A stretch of 64,000 nucleotides of DNA from Austropuccinia psidii (GCA_023105745.1 JALGQZ010000015.1:15660499-15724498), one strand, 5' to 3'. Shown: positions 22,754 to 36,425, counted from the first letter of the stretch. The notes: generated by a model from the letters alone, not told the origin. A program made the numbers and translations.

Positions 22754-24781
22754 TGTAAGGTTTGACTATGAAACAATAAGTAAAAATTACTAATATTTTA
22801 CTTATTGTACTATGAATGTCCTTTTAAATGAAATAAATAAGATAAAAATAATTATAATAATGAAGAATTATTATAATTATGGCGTAAAAATGAGAATATT
22901 ATTAATAAAATATAATAATATAATTTATATTATAAAATATAATATAATAAAATAAATATATTAATATAAAATAATTAATATATTTAAAGGCACTTTATTA
23001 TTGTTACAAACAAATAATAAAGGCGTAAAAAATTGTTTTTTATTAATGAAAAACAATTAATAACAATAATATTACCAATATTAAAGTTATAAATTAATAT
23101 AAATACTATTTATATTAATTAAAGAATTACTAAAATAATAATAAAGAGAAAAATTATTATAATAAGAGAAAATAACTTACTTCCAACACTTAATATAATA
23201 ATTGTGAAATATCTTACACCAAAAAATATAAATACAACCTTTTCAAATTGTATTTACAATACAAAATAAAGAAAATTACTAATATTCTTGATTTTTACAT
23301 GGAAATGAGTTTTTTAGAGAGATTTTTAACAAAAACAATTAAATAAATGATTTAATCACGTCAAAATAGATGATTACAACAAGGTGGTCTTTGGTCTTTA
23401 ATAATATAATGGTTTTATATATAAAGAATAAAGAAATTACCTTTGATTTAATTGATTTAATGTTTTTGATGCGTCTGAGGGGAAAATAGAGTAAAAAGAG
23501 CTCTATTTATAGTAAATACCTCCCTCCTAGAGTCCAGAAGGCTTCTAGTAGACGTGTACTGATCATATCCACTGGAATTGATCAATATTTTAAGGTTTGG
23601 AGATGATTACATCATGATCAAACCATATTGCATCATTATTACACCATTATTTAGAGTTATCACTATAACTCTAAAGTTGATGACATCAGAGGCTTGGCAG
23701 AACCCCAAATTTTGTGAATTTTATTAGTTTTAATCATAAAGTAATAGTGTTCACCAATTTTATCACTCATATGACTGTTAAACTTAATTTAAGGTTACAG
23801 TAGGTGATCATAACTGCTCAATCTAAGCTCAAACTTTGATCTTTAATAACTTTTGAGTTTTACACGCTACAGCAATTCAGAGAGTGAATTCTGATAGCCT
23901 GATATAACCTTATTATTCTGCCAAGAGCTTTTCATTACATCATTAAAACTCTAATTTTGATGATTTTTCTTGTAACTCATCTTTTCTGTCAAAATTCAAT
24001 ATTTTAAACTTCAAATCATGATTTCAGGGGGTTATACCCTGAGTTTAATAATAAAAATTACGTCATTATTCACGAATGAACTAGTAGAATACAACTGTGT
24101 GCTTTATTTTAAGTTTGGACCACTCTCACAACAAAGTGGTCAACAGCTCTGTTGATTTTTATCAATATTTCATCATAGGTTTTAACCTTGTTTATAAGTT
24201 GTAAAATAAAGTTCATATCTGTGTTCTTACAGTAATTACGCGGTAACTTTATTTTTGTTTCATCACTCTATCTTGTATAGGTTAAGAGATATCAGCTATG
24301 ATCCTTGAATATATGCGTTGACCAAAAAAGTGCATATATTCAGGTTAATTCCTTAAGTATTAACTTTGGAAACTAGCTTATTAATTGTTTTATGTGTGGG
24401 GTTTCATGGGGAATCCAATGGTACAATTAATTCCACATGTTGTTTCATTGGTTCTTATAATAAATAAGGATTTATGGTTTTTATAAGGTATTATTCCTTA
24501 TAAGTCATTAAATATTGACTTTACAGTTATGCCATAAAAATGGTATATGTGTATTTTACCATGGGGAATCCAATGGTATAATTTATTTCACATGTTGACT
24601 CATTGGTGTTTAGGTTAAACCAATTTTTGTACCAATTTATGGTATTTTTGTATTTTTGAAGTAGTTAATTTTAATGTATAATTAGTCTAAGTACTTTTAG
24701 TATAATTATCTTAAAGGTATAATTATTCTGAGTCTTTCTTGTGACCTTATTGGGTATGTGGTCATATCTCAAAGGCTCACA
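22754..24781 (-). repeat. 3' LTR of gypsy copy 2
   Basis: A 2028-bp LTR (reversed TG...CA), subfamily B marker (CACTCATATGACTG near 23765). The polypurine tract complement TTCCCTACCACC follows at 24782. Confidence 0.93.
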
Positions 24782-24899
24782 TTCCCTACCACCAAAAAAG
24801 ATTGTACCACAATCTGATATGTGTAATTAGGGTATCATCCACTGTCCTACCTCTTCAATAGACTTTGTTAGTCTTGAAGCTCAATAATGCTTAACTTTT

Positions 24900-27800
24900 C
24901 TATTTTTCAGGCTTCCTTTCATGTCTGAACCTTCTTAGTAGTTTATCAGCATTTGTTATATCTTTCTCAAGTAGCCATTCATCTTCTTGAGTTGAATTTC
25001 TATACCTTACAAGGTATTCCCTTTCTTTTTTGTTTCTTGTCCTTCTTTCGTTAAGGACTTTTACTATTTTCTTTTCCTCTCCTTCTTCCAAGGGGGGAAT
25101 TTCAAGTGGGGGTTTATTTCTTAGTGGAAATAACTCCTTGTCACTTTAGCTGTAAGGTTTTATTAGACTTACAGGGAAAGTTGGGTGTTTGTTCATTAGT
25201 TCACCTGTGAGTTCTAATTGCACAGCATTGGGTCCATGAAGTGCTTTTATCATAAATGGTCCTGAAAAGGAATCTTTCAATTTCTTTGGGCCTTTTATGT
25301 TATTGAAATTAAGGGTTGATACTAGAACCAAGTCTCCTCTTTTGAAATCAGGTGGCTTGTGACTTTTATCCCATCTTACTTTTGCATACTTGAAAGAATC
25401 TTGCATACATCTGTTTGCATGGTGTCTTGCCTTGTCAAGAATTATTTTAAAGCTGCTTGATGTTGGATGTATATCCACTAAGTCCTTTTTGAGGGTGTCA
25501 TAAGGAAGTCTTGAATTCCAACCTTTTTCTAGCATTGCTGGTGTTTTCCAGTAGAAGAATGGATTGATGTTTTATATGCCAGTTCCAGTGCTGGTATTAG
25601 TGTACACCAATTATGGGTAAAACCATCAGAATCTTTGAATTCTAGCCCATAAGCACAGAATCTTCTGATCATGTCCTCTAAGGTCTGTATCATTCTTTCT
25701 GCTAAACCATCAGTTTGGGGATGGTAAGCTGTTGAGAATGATAGCTTTGTCCCAAATAAGTTATGGAGATTTGTCCATAATGCTGAAGTGAACTTTGGTT
25801 CTCTGTCACTTATAATATTCTGGAATAAGCCTGTATGGCTAATAACTTTATTCCATATCATTATGGCTGTGTCCATAGCTGTGTCATATTTGTGACATGG
25901 TAAGAACATTGGAGTTTTACTGTACCTGTCAACTAACACTAGGCATGCATTATAACTCCTGTCTCCTCCTGGAGGTAATGCTGTTACCCAATCCATATGA
26001 ACTATTTCCCATGGGGATTTTGGTTCTTGGATTTGGATCATCATTCCAAATTTCTTTCCTGTGGCTCTGTTGGCTTTTTGGCATCTGTCACAGGTTTGGC
26101 AATACTCTGCAGCATCTTTCTTCCAATTTAGCCACCAAGAGCAGGTTTTCACCCTCTCTAGTGTCCTATCTTCTGAGAGATGTCCAGATGCAACACTATC
26201 ATGACACTCATGTAAAATAGTGTTTATTAGTGTTCTATCTGTTAAGGTCATAACACATGTGTGTTTTGTTCTATGGTAGAGGATTCCATCAAGGAGGTGG
26301 AATCTTCCTTCATCATATGCCTTTTTCCATGTTTCATCTAGTTTTGATGAAAGTTATGGGTCTTTGCAGTCTTTCATTAGAAGTTGGCTTAAGATATGAC
26401 AATTTTTGTCTGTCTTATAGATTTATTTAACTTGGACAAAGAATTTTGTGCCAATGTCTGTGACACATATTCCTTCTATGTGGTGTTCTTCTTGTGGTAC
26501 CCATGCTGGATTGTCAGGGGTATTTGCTAAAGCCCATCTGCTCAGGCCATCTTCATTTTTATGGATATTACCAGATTTATGAACAATAGTCATATTTCCT
26601 CTGTATTCTTGGATAAAAATTTGCCATCTCAGCATATGTATATTTGGAGTCTTCATATTTAATAGTGATTTCACAGCATTACCGTCTGTGATTACATCAA
26701 ATACTGTGCCATCCAAATAATAATGCAGTTTTTCTAAATCCCACACTAAGCATAAGCATTCCATTTGGCTGGCTCCATACCTTGCTTCTGTTGGCTTTAT
26801 CTGCCTTGAAATGAAACAAATTGGTCCTTCCACTGGTTTATCATTGATAATTTCTGTTTGGTGAAGTGCAGCACCTAGTCCTTCTCCACAAGCATCAATG
26901 TATTGTTTGAAGGGTAGTTTCCAATATGGCATTAGAAGAAATGGGGAATTTGTTAGTGAATTTTTCAATTCTTCATATGCCTTGACCCTTTCATCAGTCA
27001 TTTCATAAACTGTTTGTTGGTCACATAATTTATATAAGGATTTGGCAATTTTTGCAAAGTCCTTTATATGCTGTCTATAATAACCAGCAAATCCTAAAAA
27101 TGATTGCATTTCTTTTTTGGTTTGAGGCGTTGGTTTAAATAGTACTGGTGCTACTTCATTTCTGTCTATGCCTAGACTAAGTCCAGATACAACATGTCCT
27201 AGTGCTTTTAATTCACTATATGCAAAATGACACTTTTTCAAGGAAATTTTCATATTTAATTGGACTATTTTCTGTAGTACCCTTTCTAGTCTTGTAAGGT
27301 GATTTTCCCAAGTTTCTGAGCAGACTATAATATCATCAATATAGATAATTAACCATCCTTCTGATAATTCTTCAGGGAATATGGTATTCATCATTCTTTG
27401 ATAATGGGAAGGTGCATTTTTTATCCCAAATGGCATCCTTAAGTATTCAAAAATTCCACAATGGACTATTATTCTTAGTAGTTTCTTGGCATTGTCTGTT
27501 AAGACATTTTGATGAAAACCCTTAAGAGCATCCATAGCTGTAATGAACTTAGCTTGTGACAATTGGGTCAATGTCTCATGGATTCTAGGTATTGGATATC
27601 TATCTGGAATGGTATAGGTGTTCAGGGCTCTGAAGTCTCCTACCATCCTTGATTTTCCATTATTCCAAGTTATAATGACAGGTGTAGTAACTTCTACCTG
27701 TTCATTATGTCCAACCTTTCTTAATACTCCAAGGTCCATTAATTCTTTAATGTGTACTTCTAAGGCTTCTCTAGCCCTTGGACTAGCTGGGTAAGCTGGT

Positions 27801-30678
27801 CTCCTTAGTAAGGGTGGGCAAGGCTTTTCCACATTAAGAATTATGTCTACTTTATGCCCAATTATAGCACCTAGTGGCTCTTTGTCAGTTACAAAGGCAT
27901 TTTTGTACTTAAATAAGAGGTCAATTAATTTTTCTTTCATTCTATCTGTTAATTCTTGATTGAATTCTTCCTCTTTAAGTTGTTCAGATATAAAAAGATC
28001 CTTTTCTGGCATCTTTTCTTCATTCTTAATAACTGTAATTTGTTTTTTGTTATTTAAGAAGCCAAACTTCTGTCTCTTATTGTCTCCTATAGGAAAATAT
28101 CTATCCTTCTGGTTAGAGATATCTATACCATAGATTGATAAGTAGTCATTTCCCAGGATAAAGTGATTACTGGTACAGTTGTCCATTACCACAAATTCCA
28201 CTTTAATTCTGACACATTGTGAAGGGTGAGGAAAAATTAGTGTTAAATCAATTATTCCAAGGGGCTTCATGCTCTCACTTGCACTACTGAATTTGACACC
28301 TTGTATTGGCATAAGTTTTTCTTGCCAGTCTGGGACAATGGTTTTTAAATAACTTTTGCCAACACAGGTGCAATATGCTCCTGTATCTAAGCTAACTTTT
28401 CCTTCTTGGTTATCAAACATAACAATACTTATACTTGATTTTCCAGCTGTATATCCCATTCCTCTTGCAGGTTTGGTTCTATACATTTTGGCATCTTGCA
28501 CATTTGTCAGGTTTGTGTCAGATGTTCCAACTTGTGGTAAATTTGAGTTGACATCTAGTACTTCATAAATTACATCAATGTTATGAATTTCTGCATTAAT
28601 TATATTGATTTCATCACTTTCAGAAGTTTCTGATTCTTCTGTTTCTTTTTCAGAGTCAGATTCCTCCTCTTTGTCATTATGGCTTTCTGTTTCCACAATT
28701 TCATTGATTTTTGCCTTTTTTAGGCAATTATTGGCTAAGTGTCCAATACCTCCACATTTATGGCATTTCCTTTGCTCATTATTCTTGGATGTACTGGGCT
28801 TGAAGGATTCTTTTAATTTATCTTTTTTGATAAATGATTTATTTGGGCTTTTAATGTCCAATTTCTTCCAAGTCCTGCCAATTTTTGTTCTTGTCACTAT
28901 GTCTTCCAGTGCATTAATGTACTCTTCTGTGGAGCATGGTTCTATAAACCAGCTTCTTAGGGCATGTTCTAGCTCTCCTCCACATTTCTTGAGTATTTTC
29001 ATATGCACCATTTTTTGTGACATTTCTGGGTACAGTGCATTAAGTCTTTCAACTTGTTTTAAGAACCAAGTTAAAGGTTTATCTTTCTCTGGGTCAAAGA
29101 AAGAATTTTAAAATGCATTTTCTATCTTATACCTCCAGGCATCATTTGCCCACTTGGTGATTATTTCTTGTTTCCACCAAGACCAGGTATTTTTACCATT
29201 TGTTTGTCTTATGCCATAATACCATCTTTTTTCAGATTTCTCAAACAATGAATGTAATCTTGCAGTGATTAATTCATCTGGTATGGAATAGTCTTCTTGT
29301 AACATGTCAATTGTTTTATTAAATGACATGTGGTCATATTCACCTTCTCCTGTGAATGTTGGCCATTCTTTCAGCTGAGGTGCTTCCTTCATTAAGACTT
29401 GGTTATTTTCTTGGTGACTCAAGTCTGTTATGAAAGGATTTGTCAATTCCTCGTTTGTTTTAACAGGGCTTCTTATATGAGAAAATGGAGTTGATAACTT
29501 TGGCATATTTAAATTAGCCTCATCCATTTTATCCATTTTTTCAGTAATAAGCCTTGTTTCACTTTGAATATCATCTTTTAGATGCATTCTTGCTTCATCA
29601 CTTTTTTCCACATGGTCCAAAGGTAATTTTTGGTGTGATGAAGTCTTTTCTTCAAATTTTTCTACAGAAATACTTAATTTGTTTAATTTTTCTGTAAGAT
29701 TGCCAATACTCACATCATAATTGATTGTCAAAATGTTCTCTTTGATATCACTTATGTATTTGTACAGTTCTTGTTGTCCTTGTATTAATTTCTGAGTATT
29801 GTCAATTAATACTTTTGGTTTATTATTTTCAATCATAAATTTTATGTTATCAATTTCTTTCTTATTTTGTACAACAAGTTTGGTTAAAGATGATAAGCTA
29901 TTGTTTATTTCATGGAAAGATAATAAACTATTTTTAATGTGTTTAAGAGGTAAAATACTATTTTTAAGCTCTGTTAAAGTATTTACAACATCAGGAGACA
30001 AGGTTATTTCTTTGGAAAATGGGGTTGTCTCATTCTTTGTTCCTCTTTGTCTTTGAATTTCATCAAAGTTCTGGCCATGTTGAAAATATTGTCCATGGCA
30101 TCCTGTAGCTTGGGGAATATGGTTTCCTCCAATTCTTTTTCTTGATCTTCTTCCCTTCTTGGGGAAGTGGGTTGGCTTGAGGCTTGCTGGTAGAAGCTAC
30201 TGGGGCTTCTTCCTTGGTTGCCTCCCTCTTTTTGGTGTGGTAATCCTTGATTTTTTTGATTTGAGGTTTGCATGACAGTGGATTCCATCCATTGGAGTAT
30301 TTCACTATCTCCTCCTCTTTGAGGAACTTTTTCAGGATGTGCCAGGAGTTAATCACTCCTTGGTGTATTTGAGGCAGCATTTCCCAATCTTTGTCCTTGT
30401 ACACTGTGTAATACTGCTTGTACTGGCTCATGTAGATGTCTATTTGAGCCCTCTGAATGTGATTTGTACCTATTTGAGTTACTCATACTTAGCTCCAATT
30501 CAGGTTCAGATATCATGGGCATTTCTGGGACTTGCCTTTGGGATAAGGCACTTCCTTGGGTGGATTCTGTTCCACTGGGGATATTGCCCTTTCTTTTCCC
30601 TTTTGAGGGATCAGTTCTACCACTGAGTCAAGCTCCATCTGATTGGATGGAGTATTGGGAACCTCTTCTGGTAGTCAT
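24900..30678 (-). pseudogene. Gypsy copy 2 Gag-Pol, multiply broken
   Basis: The frame starts at ATG 30678 (MTTRRG) and ends at 24900. Breaks seen: the same TAA as copy 1 in the N-part (near 30350), a 19-bp deletion near 30107 relative to copy 1, a TAA at about 29108 within the capsid region, stops near 26421 and 26357 before integrase, a one-base loss in an A run near 25545, and a stop near 25148. Between these, long stretches stay readable: capsid/zinc knuckle/protease/RT/RNase H at 26423-29023 (YIDDIIV intact), integrase at 25529-26251, and chromodomain at 24900-25091. No full-length protein is possible. Confidence 0.9.
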
Positions 30679-31394
30679 AATTTAAGAAATAAAAAAATAC
30701 AAGTATTTTAGGATAACAATTCTTTTTATGACAGTTATAAAAGAGGTGCTCACCTTCAGAGTGTTGAATGGTGGGTCCTGGAAAGTCTAATTTCTTAGCT
30801 TTCTTTCTTTTAGTGATAATTGGTGTTGGAGAATTTTGACAAGTTTCTTCCACCAATCTCTCAACAGTAGTTTGGTTATCTTCTGCTGAGTTATCCTCGA
30901 ACACTAAAAAAGACAAATAAATATAAGTCTCTTTATAAGAAGTGTTATTTTTTGGCAAGATATGGCAATTTTCCACGTGGAAATTGCTTTTATATCTTTA
31001 AAAAATTGAAATGAATAAAGAAATGAATAAAAATGAATAAAAATAACTTTTTTTATTGGTTTTTAATATTTTTTATCTTTATTTTTAAGGAATAAAATAA
31101 GAATTAATATGATTCTTTATAAAATTAAATTATAATAAAAATTATGTTTATTTATATAATATCTTTTTTAATCACTAGAGTCACTCAAAGAAAGTTCTTG
31201 CAAGTCTAAGGATGTGAAAAAACCATGTGTAAGACAGTACAATTGCTTTCCAAATGCCTCAATAGCTTTCAAAATCAATAAAATATAAAATTATTATATA
31301 ATTTTATGATTATAAATATAATTTATTATTGGATAAACCGAATTAGAATCTTTTTAAAGGTCTTTTAAGTAAATATCACGGCCAGGCCCCCAAA

Positions 31395-33403
31395 TGTAAG
31401 GTTTGACTATGAAACAATAAGTAAAAATTACTAATATTTTACTTATTGTACTACGAATGTCCTTATAAATGAAATAAATAAGATAAAAATAATTATAATA
31501 ATAAAGAATTATTATAATTATGGCGTAAAAATGATTATATTATTAATACAATATAATAATATAATTTATATTATAAAATATAATATAATAAAATAAATAT
31601 ATTAATATAAAATAATTAATATATTTAAAGGCACTTTATTATTGATACAAACAAATAATAAAGGCGTAAAAAATTGTTTTTTATTAATAAAAAACAATTA
31701 ATAACAATAATATTACCAATATTAAAGCTATAAATTAATATAAATACTATTAATATTAATTAAAGAATTACTAAAATAATAATAAAGAGAAAATTATTAT
31801 AATAAGAGAAAATAACTTACTTTTAACACTTAATATAATAAATTTGAAATATTTTACACCAAAAAATATAAATACAACCTTTTCAAATTGTATTTGCAAT
31901 AAAAAATAAAGAAAATTACTAATATTCTTGATTTTTACCTGGAAATGAGTTTTTTAGAGAGATTTTTAAAAAAAACAATTAAATAAATGATTTAATCACG
32001 TCAAAATAGATGATTACAACAAGGTGGTCTTTGGTCTTTAATAATATAATGGTTTTATATATAAAGAATAAAGAAATTACCTTTGATTTAATTGATTTAA
32101 TGTTTTTGATGCATCTGAGGGGAAAATAGAGTAAAAAGAGCTCTATTTATAGTAAATACCTCCCTCCTAGAGTCCAGCAGGCTTCTAGTAGACGTGTACT
32201 GATCATATCCACTGGAATTGATCAATATCTTAAGGTTTGGAGATGATTACATCATGATCAAACCATATTGCATCATTATTACACCATTATTTAGAGTTAT
32301 CACTATAACTCTAAAGTTGATGACATCAGAGGCTTGGCAGAACCCCAAATTTCGTGGATTTTATTAGTTTTAATCATAAACTAATAGTTTTCACCAATTT
32401 TATCACTCATATGACTGTTAAACTTAATTTAAGGTTACAGTAGGTGATCATAACTGCTCAATTTAAGCTCAAACTTTGATCTTTAATAACCTTTAGGTTT
32501 TACACGCTACAGCAATTCAGAGAGTGAATTCTGATAGCCTGACATAACCTCACTATGCTGCCAAGAGCATTTCATTACATCATTAAAACCCTAATTTTGA
32601 TGATTTTTCTGGTAACTCATCTTTTCTGTCGAAATTCAATATTTTAAACTTCAAATCATGATTTCAGGGGGTTATACCCTGAATTTAATAATAAAAATTA
32701 CGTCATTCTTCACGAATGAGCTATTAGAACCCAACTGTGTGCTTTATTTCAAGTTTGGACCACTTTCACAACAAAGTGGTCAACAGCTCTGTTGATTTTT
32801 ATCAATATTTCATCATAGGTTTTAACCTTGTTTATAAGTTGTAAAATAAAGTTCATGACTTTGTTCTTACAGTAATTACGTGGTAACTTTATTTTTGGTT
32901 CATCACTCTATCTTGTATAGGTTAAGAGATATTAGCTATGATCCTTGAATATATGCGTTGACCAAAAAGTGCATATATTCAGGTTAATTCCTTAAGTATT
33001 AACTTTGGAAATTAGCTTATTAATTGTTTTATGTGTGAAGTTTCATGGGGAATCTAATGGTACAACCTCTTTCACATGTTGTTCCATTGGTTCTTGAAAT
33101 AAATGAGGATTTATGATGTTTATAAGGTATTATTCCTTATAACTCATTAAATATTGACTTTACAGATATGCCATAAAAATGGTATATGTGTATTTTACCA
33201 TGGGGAATCCAATGGTATAATTTATTTCACATGTTGACTCATTGGTTTTTAAGTTAAACCAATTTTTGTACCAATTTATGGTATTTTTGTATTTTTGAAG
33301 TAATTAATTTTAATGTATAATTATTCTAAGTACTTTTAGTATAATTATTCTGAGTCTTTCTTGTGACCTTATTGGGTATGTGGTCATATCTAAAAGGCTC
33401 ACA
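31395..33403 (-). repeat. 5' LTR of gypsy copy 2
   Basis: A 2009-bp LTR, subfamily B marker near 32406. The primer-binding site lies just inside at about 31375-31392. It differs from its partner LTR by scattered substitutions and small indels visible by eye. Confidence 0.93.
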
Positions 33404-33441
33404 ATTAAATTAAGAACATTAATCAAGGGTCCCAATGAAAT

Positions 33442-34688
33442 TTACAATTGACTATTTTTCCATGCCAAAGTGATTGGTTTAATTTTTTCACATATATTTA
33501 GCACATTGTCCCCAAGGTCGTTGTTGGCCAGATTTTCTGCATGTGGTGGATCATCATCCTCATATAGATCAAACCATTCATCCCCAATTTGTGCTAACAT
33601 ATTGTGTAAAATTGTGCAAGAAACGACCCAACTAACAAAATATTCAATCTCATAATTATCCCTCATTTGATTTCGCATTTCCCTTAGAGAAAACCACCTC
33701 CCCTTCAAAATTCCAATTGCATGCTTGATTCTTACCCTTGATTTTGCTAGACAGTAATTGAAAGAATGGTTGTCTTCATTCTGTGCTACAGCTCCCTTAT
33801 ATGCTGGAACAACCCAAGGAGAGCTTGCATATGCTGAATCTGCAAGTAAGTACTGATCCTTTTCATAGAACTCTTGAGGTATTTGTGCTATTTTCATATG
33901 TTGATAGACATTTGAATCATGAAGTGACCCAGTACAACCAACATGTAGAGCAGTGAACTGTTTGTTAATATTGCAAACCAGTTGTATTGACATAGAATAC
34001 CTTAATTGTAAACAATCAGTAATAATGAAATAAAGAATCAAATTTTAACAGCTTACCTCTTTTTGCAATCAAAATAGGCTTCACCATCTTTGGGGGGAAG
34101 TTGCGATAATGGTATGAGACTCCCATCAATAAATCCAATGCACCCAGGGAAGCCTTCTGCTTGCATTACTTGAGACATCTCTCTTTGTTGTTCTATTGTT
34201 GGCCACACAATCACTTTGCGCTTCAACTTCATTAATATCTCAATCACTCTTTGAGTGTACAGCACAATAGCCCCATGGCTAATTCCAAACAACATTCCAA
34301 TCTTTCCCAAAGCAGCCCCATTGCCATTTGATCCTAGCCTTGATAATGCCACAGCCAATTGGATGGCAGGATTGCGTTGTTTGTTTTGTGATGAGTTTTG
34401 AAACGTTTTATCAGCTTGAATTTGTGCAACCAATTTTTCAAATGATTCATTTGTGGTCCTACATAGCTGTCGAAACTTTTCAGATGATAATGTTTATAAA
34501 TCATTCATTGTATACATGTAATGAGATGGATATCTTCTACGAGGATTGATGTATCTTTGTGAGGTTATCATATCTAATAAGATTATATCTTCCTGGATAT
34601 CCAAATCACTATCAGAGTTTAGTGCATTGATGAGCTGTAGTGAGTTTAACGTCTGAAGTAAAGGGAGCCTTTGTGATGCCTTCGGCAT
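33442..34688 (-). pseudogene. PIF/Harbinger DDE transposase, nonsense and catalytic E-to-K
   Basis: Two exons: about 34688-34057 and 34000-33442, with a 56-nt GT-AG intron. The product of roughly 400 residues fits the family. Exon 1 contains an N-terminal helical region with GISHGAIVLYTQRVI and the first catalytic Asp in GFIDGSLIP (34125-34127). Exon 2 has HVGCTGSLHDSNVY, LADSAYASSPW with the second Asp (33838-33840), and RVRIKHAIGILKGRW, where the catalytic Glu of the family is Lys (AAG at 33724-33726). A TAA at 34494-34496 interrupts exon 1 in frame (MNDL*TLSSEKF). The enzyme would cut and insert the transposon at TWA sites. This copy is inactive. The 3' end faces the Tet-like gene, 87 bp apart once gypsy copy 2 is removed. 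Confidence 0.85.
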
Positions 34689-34826
34689 GGCAAATGAAGA
34701 AAAGGCCTGTATTAAATTCAATTTAGATTCAAATACTTTAATAAATGATGAGTGTATTCAAATTTTATGCAATTTAACATGCCCTTACTGAGTTGTGTGT
34801 TTTAAACATGTGCCTTTATGGGAAGC

Positions 34827-34986
34827 TAAAGGCGGGATTTGGTACCAAAAAACCTGGGTTTCTGTACCTTAAAATACCACACCTCTTGAGGTGTGGGATT
34901 TTGGAAATCCCAAAAAATTAATGCGGGATTTTGGCAAAAAAAAACTCGGGATTTTGAGTGTGGGATTTGGTAATTTTGACACCCCC
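34827..34986 (-). repeat. Right terminal region of the Harbinger element with subterminal repeats
   Basis: Ends ...GACACCCCC at 34986, followed by TAA (34987-34989) and R2 sequence. Five copies of GGGATTT(T)GG-like words lie at about 34833, 34895, 34923, 34948 and 34961, and a 9-bp hairpin CCACACCTC/GAGGTGTGG at 34877-34896. Subterminal arrays of this kind serve as transposase or Myb-protein binding sites in related elements; here that is inferred. Confidence 0.6.
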
Positions 34987-36425
34987 TAATAAGACTAAAA
35001 AAAAAATTAATAAAATAATAATTATTTTATAGTAATAAGAAGAAAGTTTTTAATCATAATTTTTTATCAAAAGAAAAAAAAATAATAAGAAAAGGAAATT
35101 TTAATAATAATTTTGATATTAATTGTTAAAGAAAAAAAAATAATAATTTTGAAGAATATTATTATAATTAATTTTTTTGGGGATAATTTTATTAATTTGG
35201 TTTTATTATTTATTTATGAAAGATTTCATATTTTTTTTTCATGAAGGATCCCTTTGTTTAATTTTATTTTCAATAATAAAAAGAAGAATTAAGGACTTGA
35301 ATAATAAGATTTATTTAAAATACAAGAAAAGGAAATATATAACTTAAATCTGATATTAACAATATTAATTAAATATTTCACTTTTTTTTTAATTTCAAGA
35401 GATAAATAATAATTCACTCAAGATCTTGAATATATTTAAAATTATTAAAAAATATCTATTAAACTGTAATTAATTTAAAATAACTTCATCTTTTAAATTA
35501 GATTTATTATTTTTTAATTTGAATGAATATAAAAAACTTTTTCTTTTATTAAAATATATATATATATATATATATTTTCAAAGATTTTTTCATAATTTAA
35601 TTTATTAAAATATATTATTCATAGTAAAAATCAATAGTAAACAAAATTTATTAAAAATAAATTTAATTTTTGAGATTATAAAATTCTTATAAGAAGATTA
35701 TTATAAATTATTATTAAAAAATTTATAAAATAAAAATAAATTATTTTAAAAATTCTCAATTATTGAAAGAAATTATTCAAAAAAAAAATGATTTAAAAAA
35801 TTCTTTAAAGTTGATTTTATATAAATTTAAAGTGAAATATTTATAATTTAAAACCTAATTTCCAAAAGTCTCTTAATTATTTCTATGTTTTATCTCAAAT
35901 AAATATTATATTATTCAATATTCTAATCCCTTTTTTTTTAAAATAAATCAAACAAAAAAAAGCAACAAATTGGGATGAAAACAGTTCAAAATTTAAAGTT
36001 AGATCAAATTCTAATCTTAAGATTTTAAATAATGTTAAAAATCCTCCAATACAGTTGGAAAGCCTTAATTGAATCCTTTCAAATACAAAAAGCTAGGTAC
36101 CCCAGCTCTATTTGATCTTTTTCCTTTTTCCCACCTTTTTTGAATGGATTTTTTCCTTTTATTGATTTAAAACCATCCTATGGCCTTAAACCCTTTTAAA
36201 TTGAGCCCATTCACAATTTACATACTGTATGGAAAATCCTTAGCCAATTCAGTAAATATACACAACACCTTAATTTTAACTAAAAATTTTGGTAAGTTTA
36301 CATAAACCTTATGAAACTTTAAATTTAAGATTATTTAAGGTTAAATTTAATTTTTTTTTAAAAAATGTTAAAAAAATTTATAATTTTAATTTGAGATTCT
36401 TAAATCTTATAATAATATAAGAAAG
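34987..36425 (-). repeat. R2 dispersed repeat, copy B, part 1
   Basis: Matches copy C (5432-6889) along its length, including (AT)n near 35556 and the segment CAGTAAATATACACAACACC near 36247. It is bounded on the left by the Harbinger end and on the right by gypsy copy 3, whose duplication GAAAG occupies 36421-36425. It continues at 47120. Confidence 0.8.

Larger units (their letters stand above)
22754..33403 (-). mobile_element. Ty3/gypsy LTR retrotransposon copy 2, degenerate
   Basis: A full-length element in reverse orientation: 3' LTR 22754-24781, internal 24782-31394, 5' LTR 31395-33403. It is flanked by a perfect 5-bp duplication ATTAA (22749-22753 and 33404-33408), so it is a clean insertion between the Tet-like and transposase genes of the Harbinger element. 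It has the same family organisation as copy 1. Its coding region is broken by several stops and small indels. Confidence 0.95.
17528..34986. mobile_element. PIF/Harbinger-type DNA transposon, left end lost, interrupted by gypsy copy 2
   Basis: The pieces 17528-22753 and 33404-34986 become contiguous once gypsy copy 2 and one ATTAA duplication are removed. They hold a Myb/SANT pseudogene, captured gene fragments, a Tet-like oxygenase pseudogene (all +) and a DDE transposase pseudogene (-). The right terminus reads, outward-in, GGGGGTGTCAAAATTACC and abuts TAA at 34987-34989. R2 copy C shows the uninterrupted sequence TAATAAGAC, fitting the 3-bp TWA target preference of the superfamily. The left end is missing because the LTR junction at 17527 cuts inside the Myb/SANT gene. 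Whether all internal genes belonged to one mobile unit is an inference. Confidence 0.6.
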
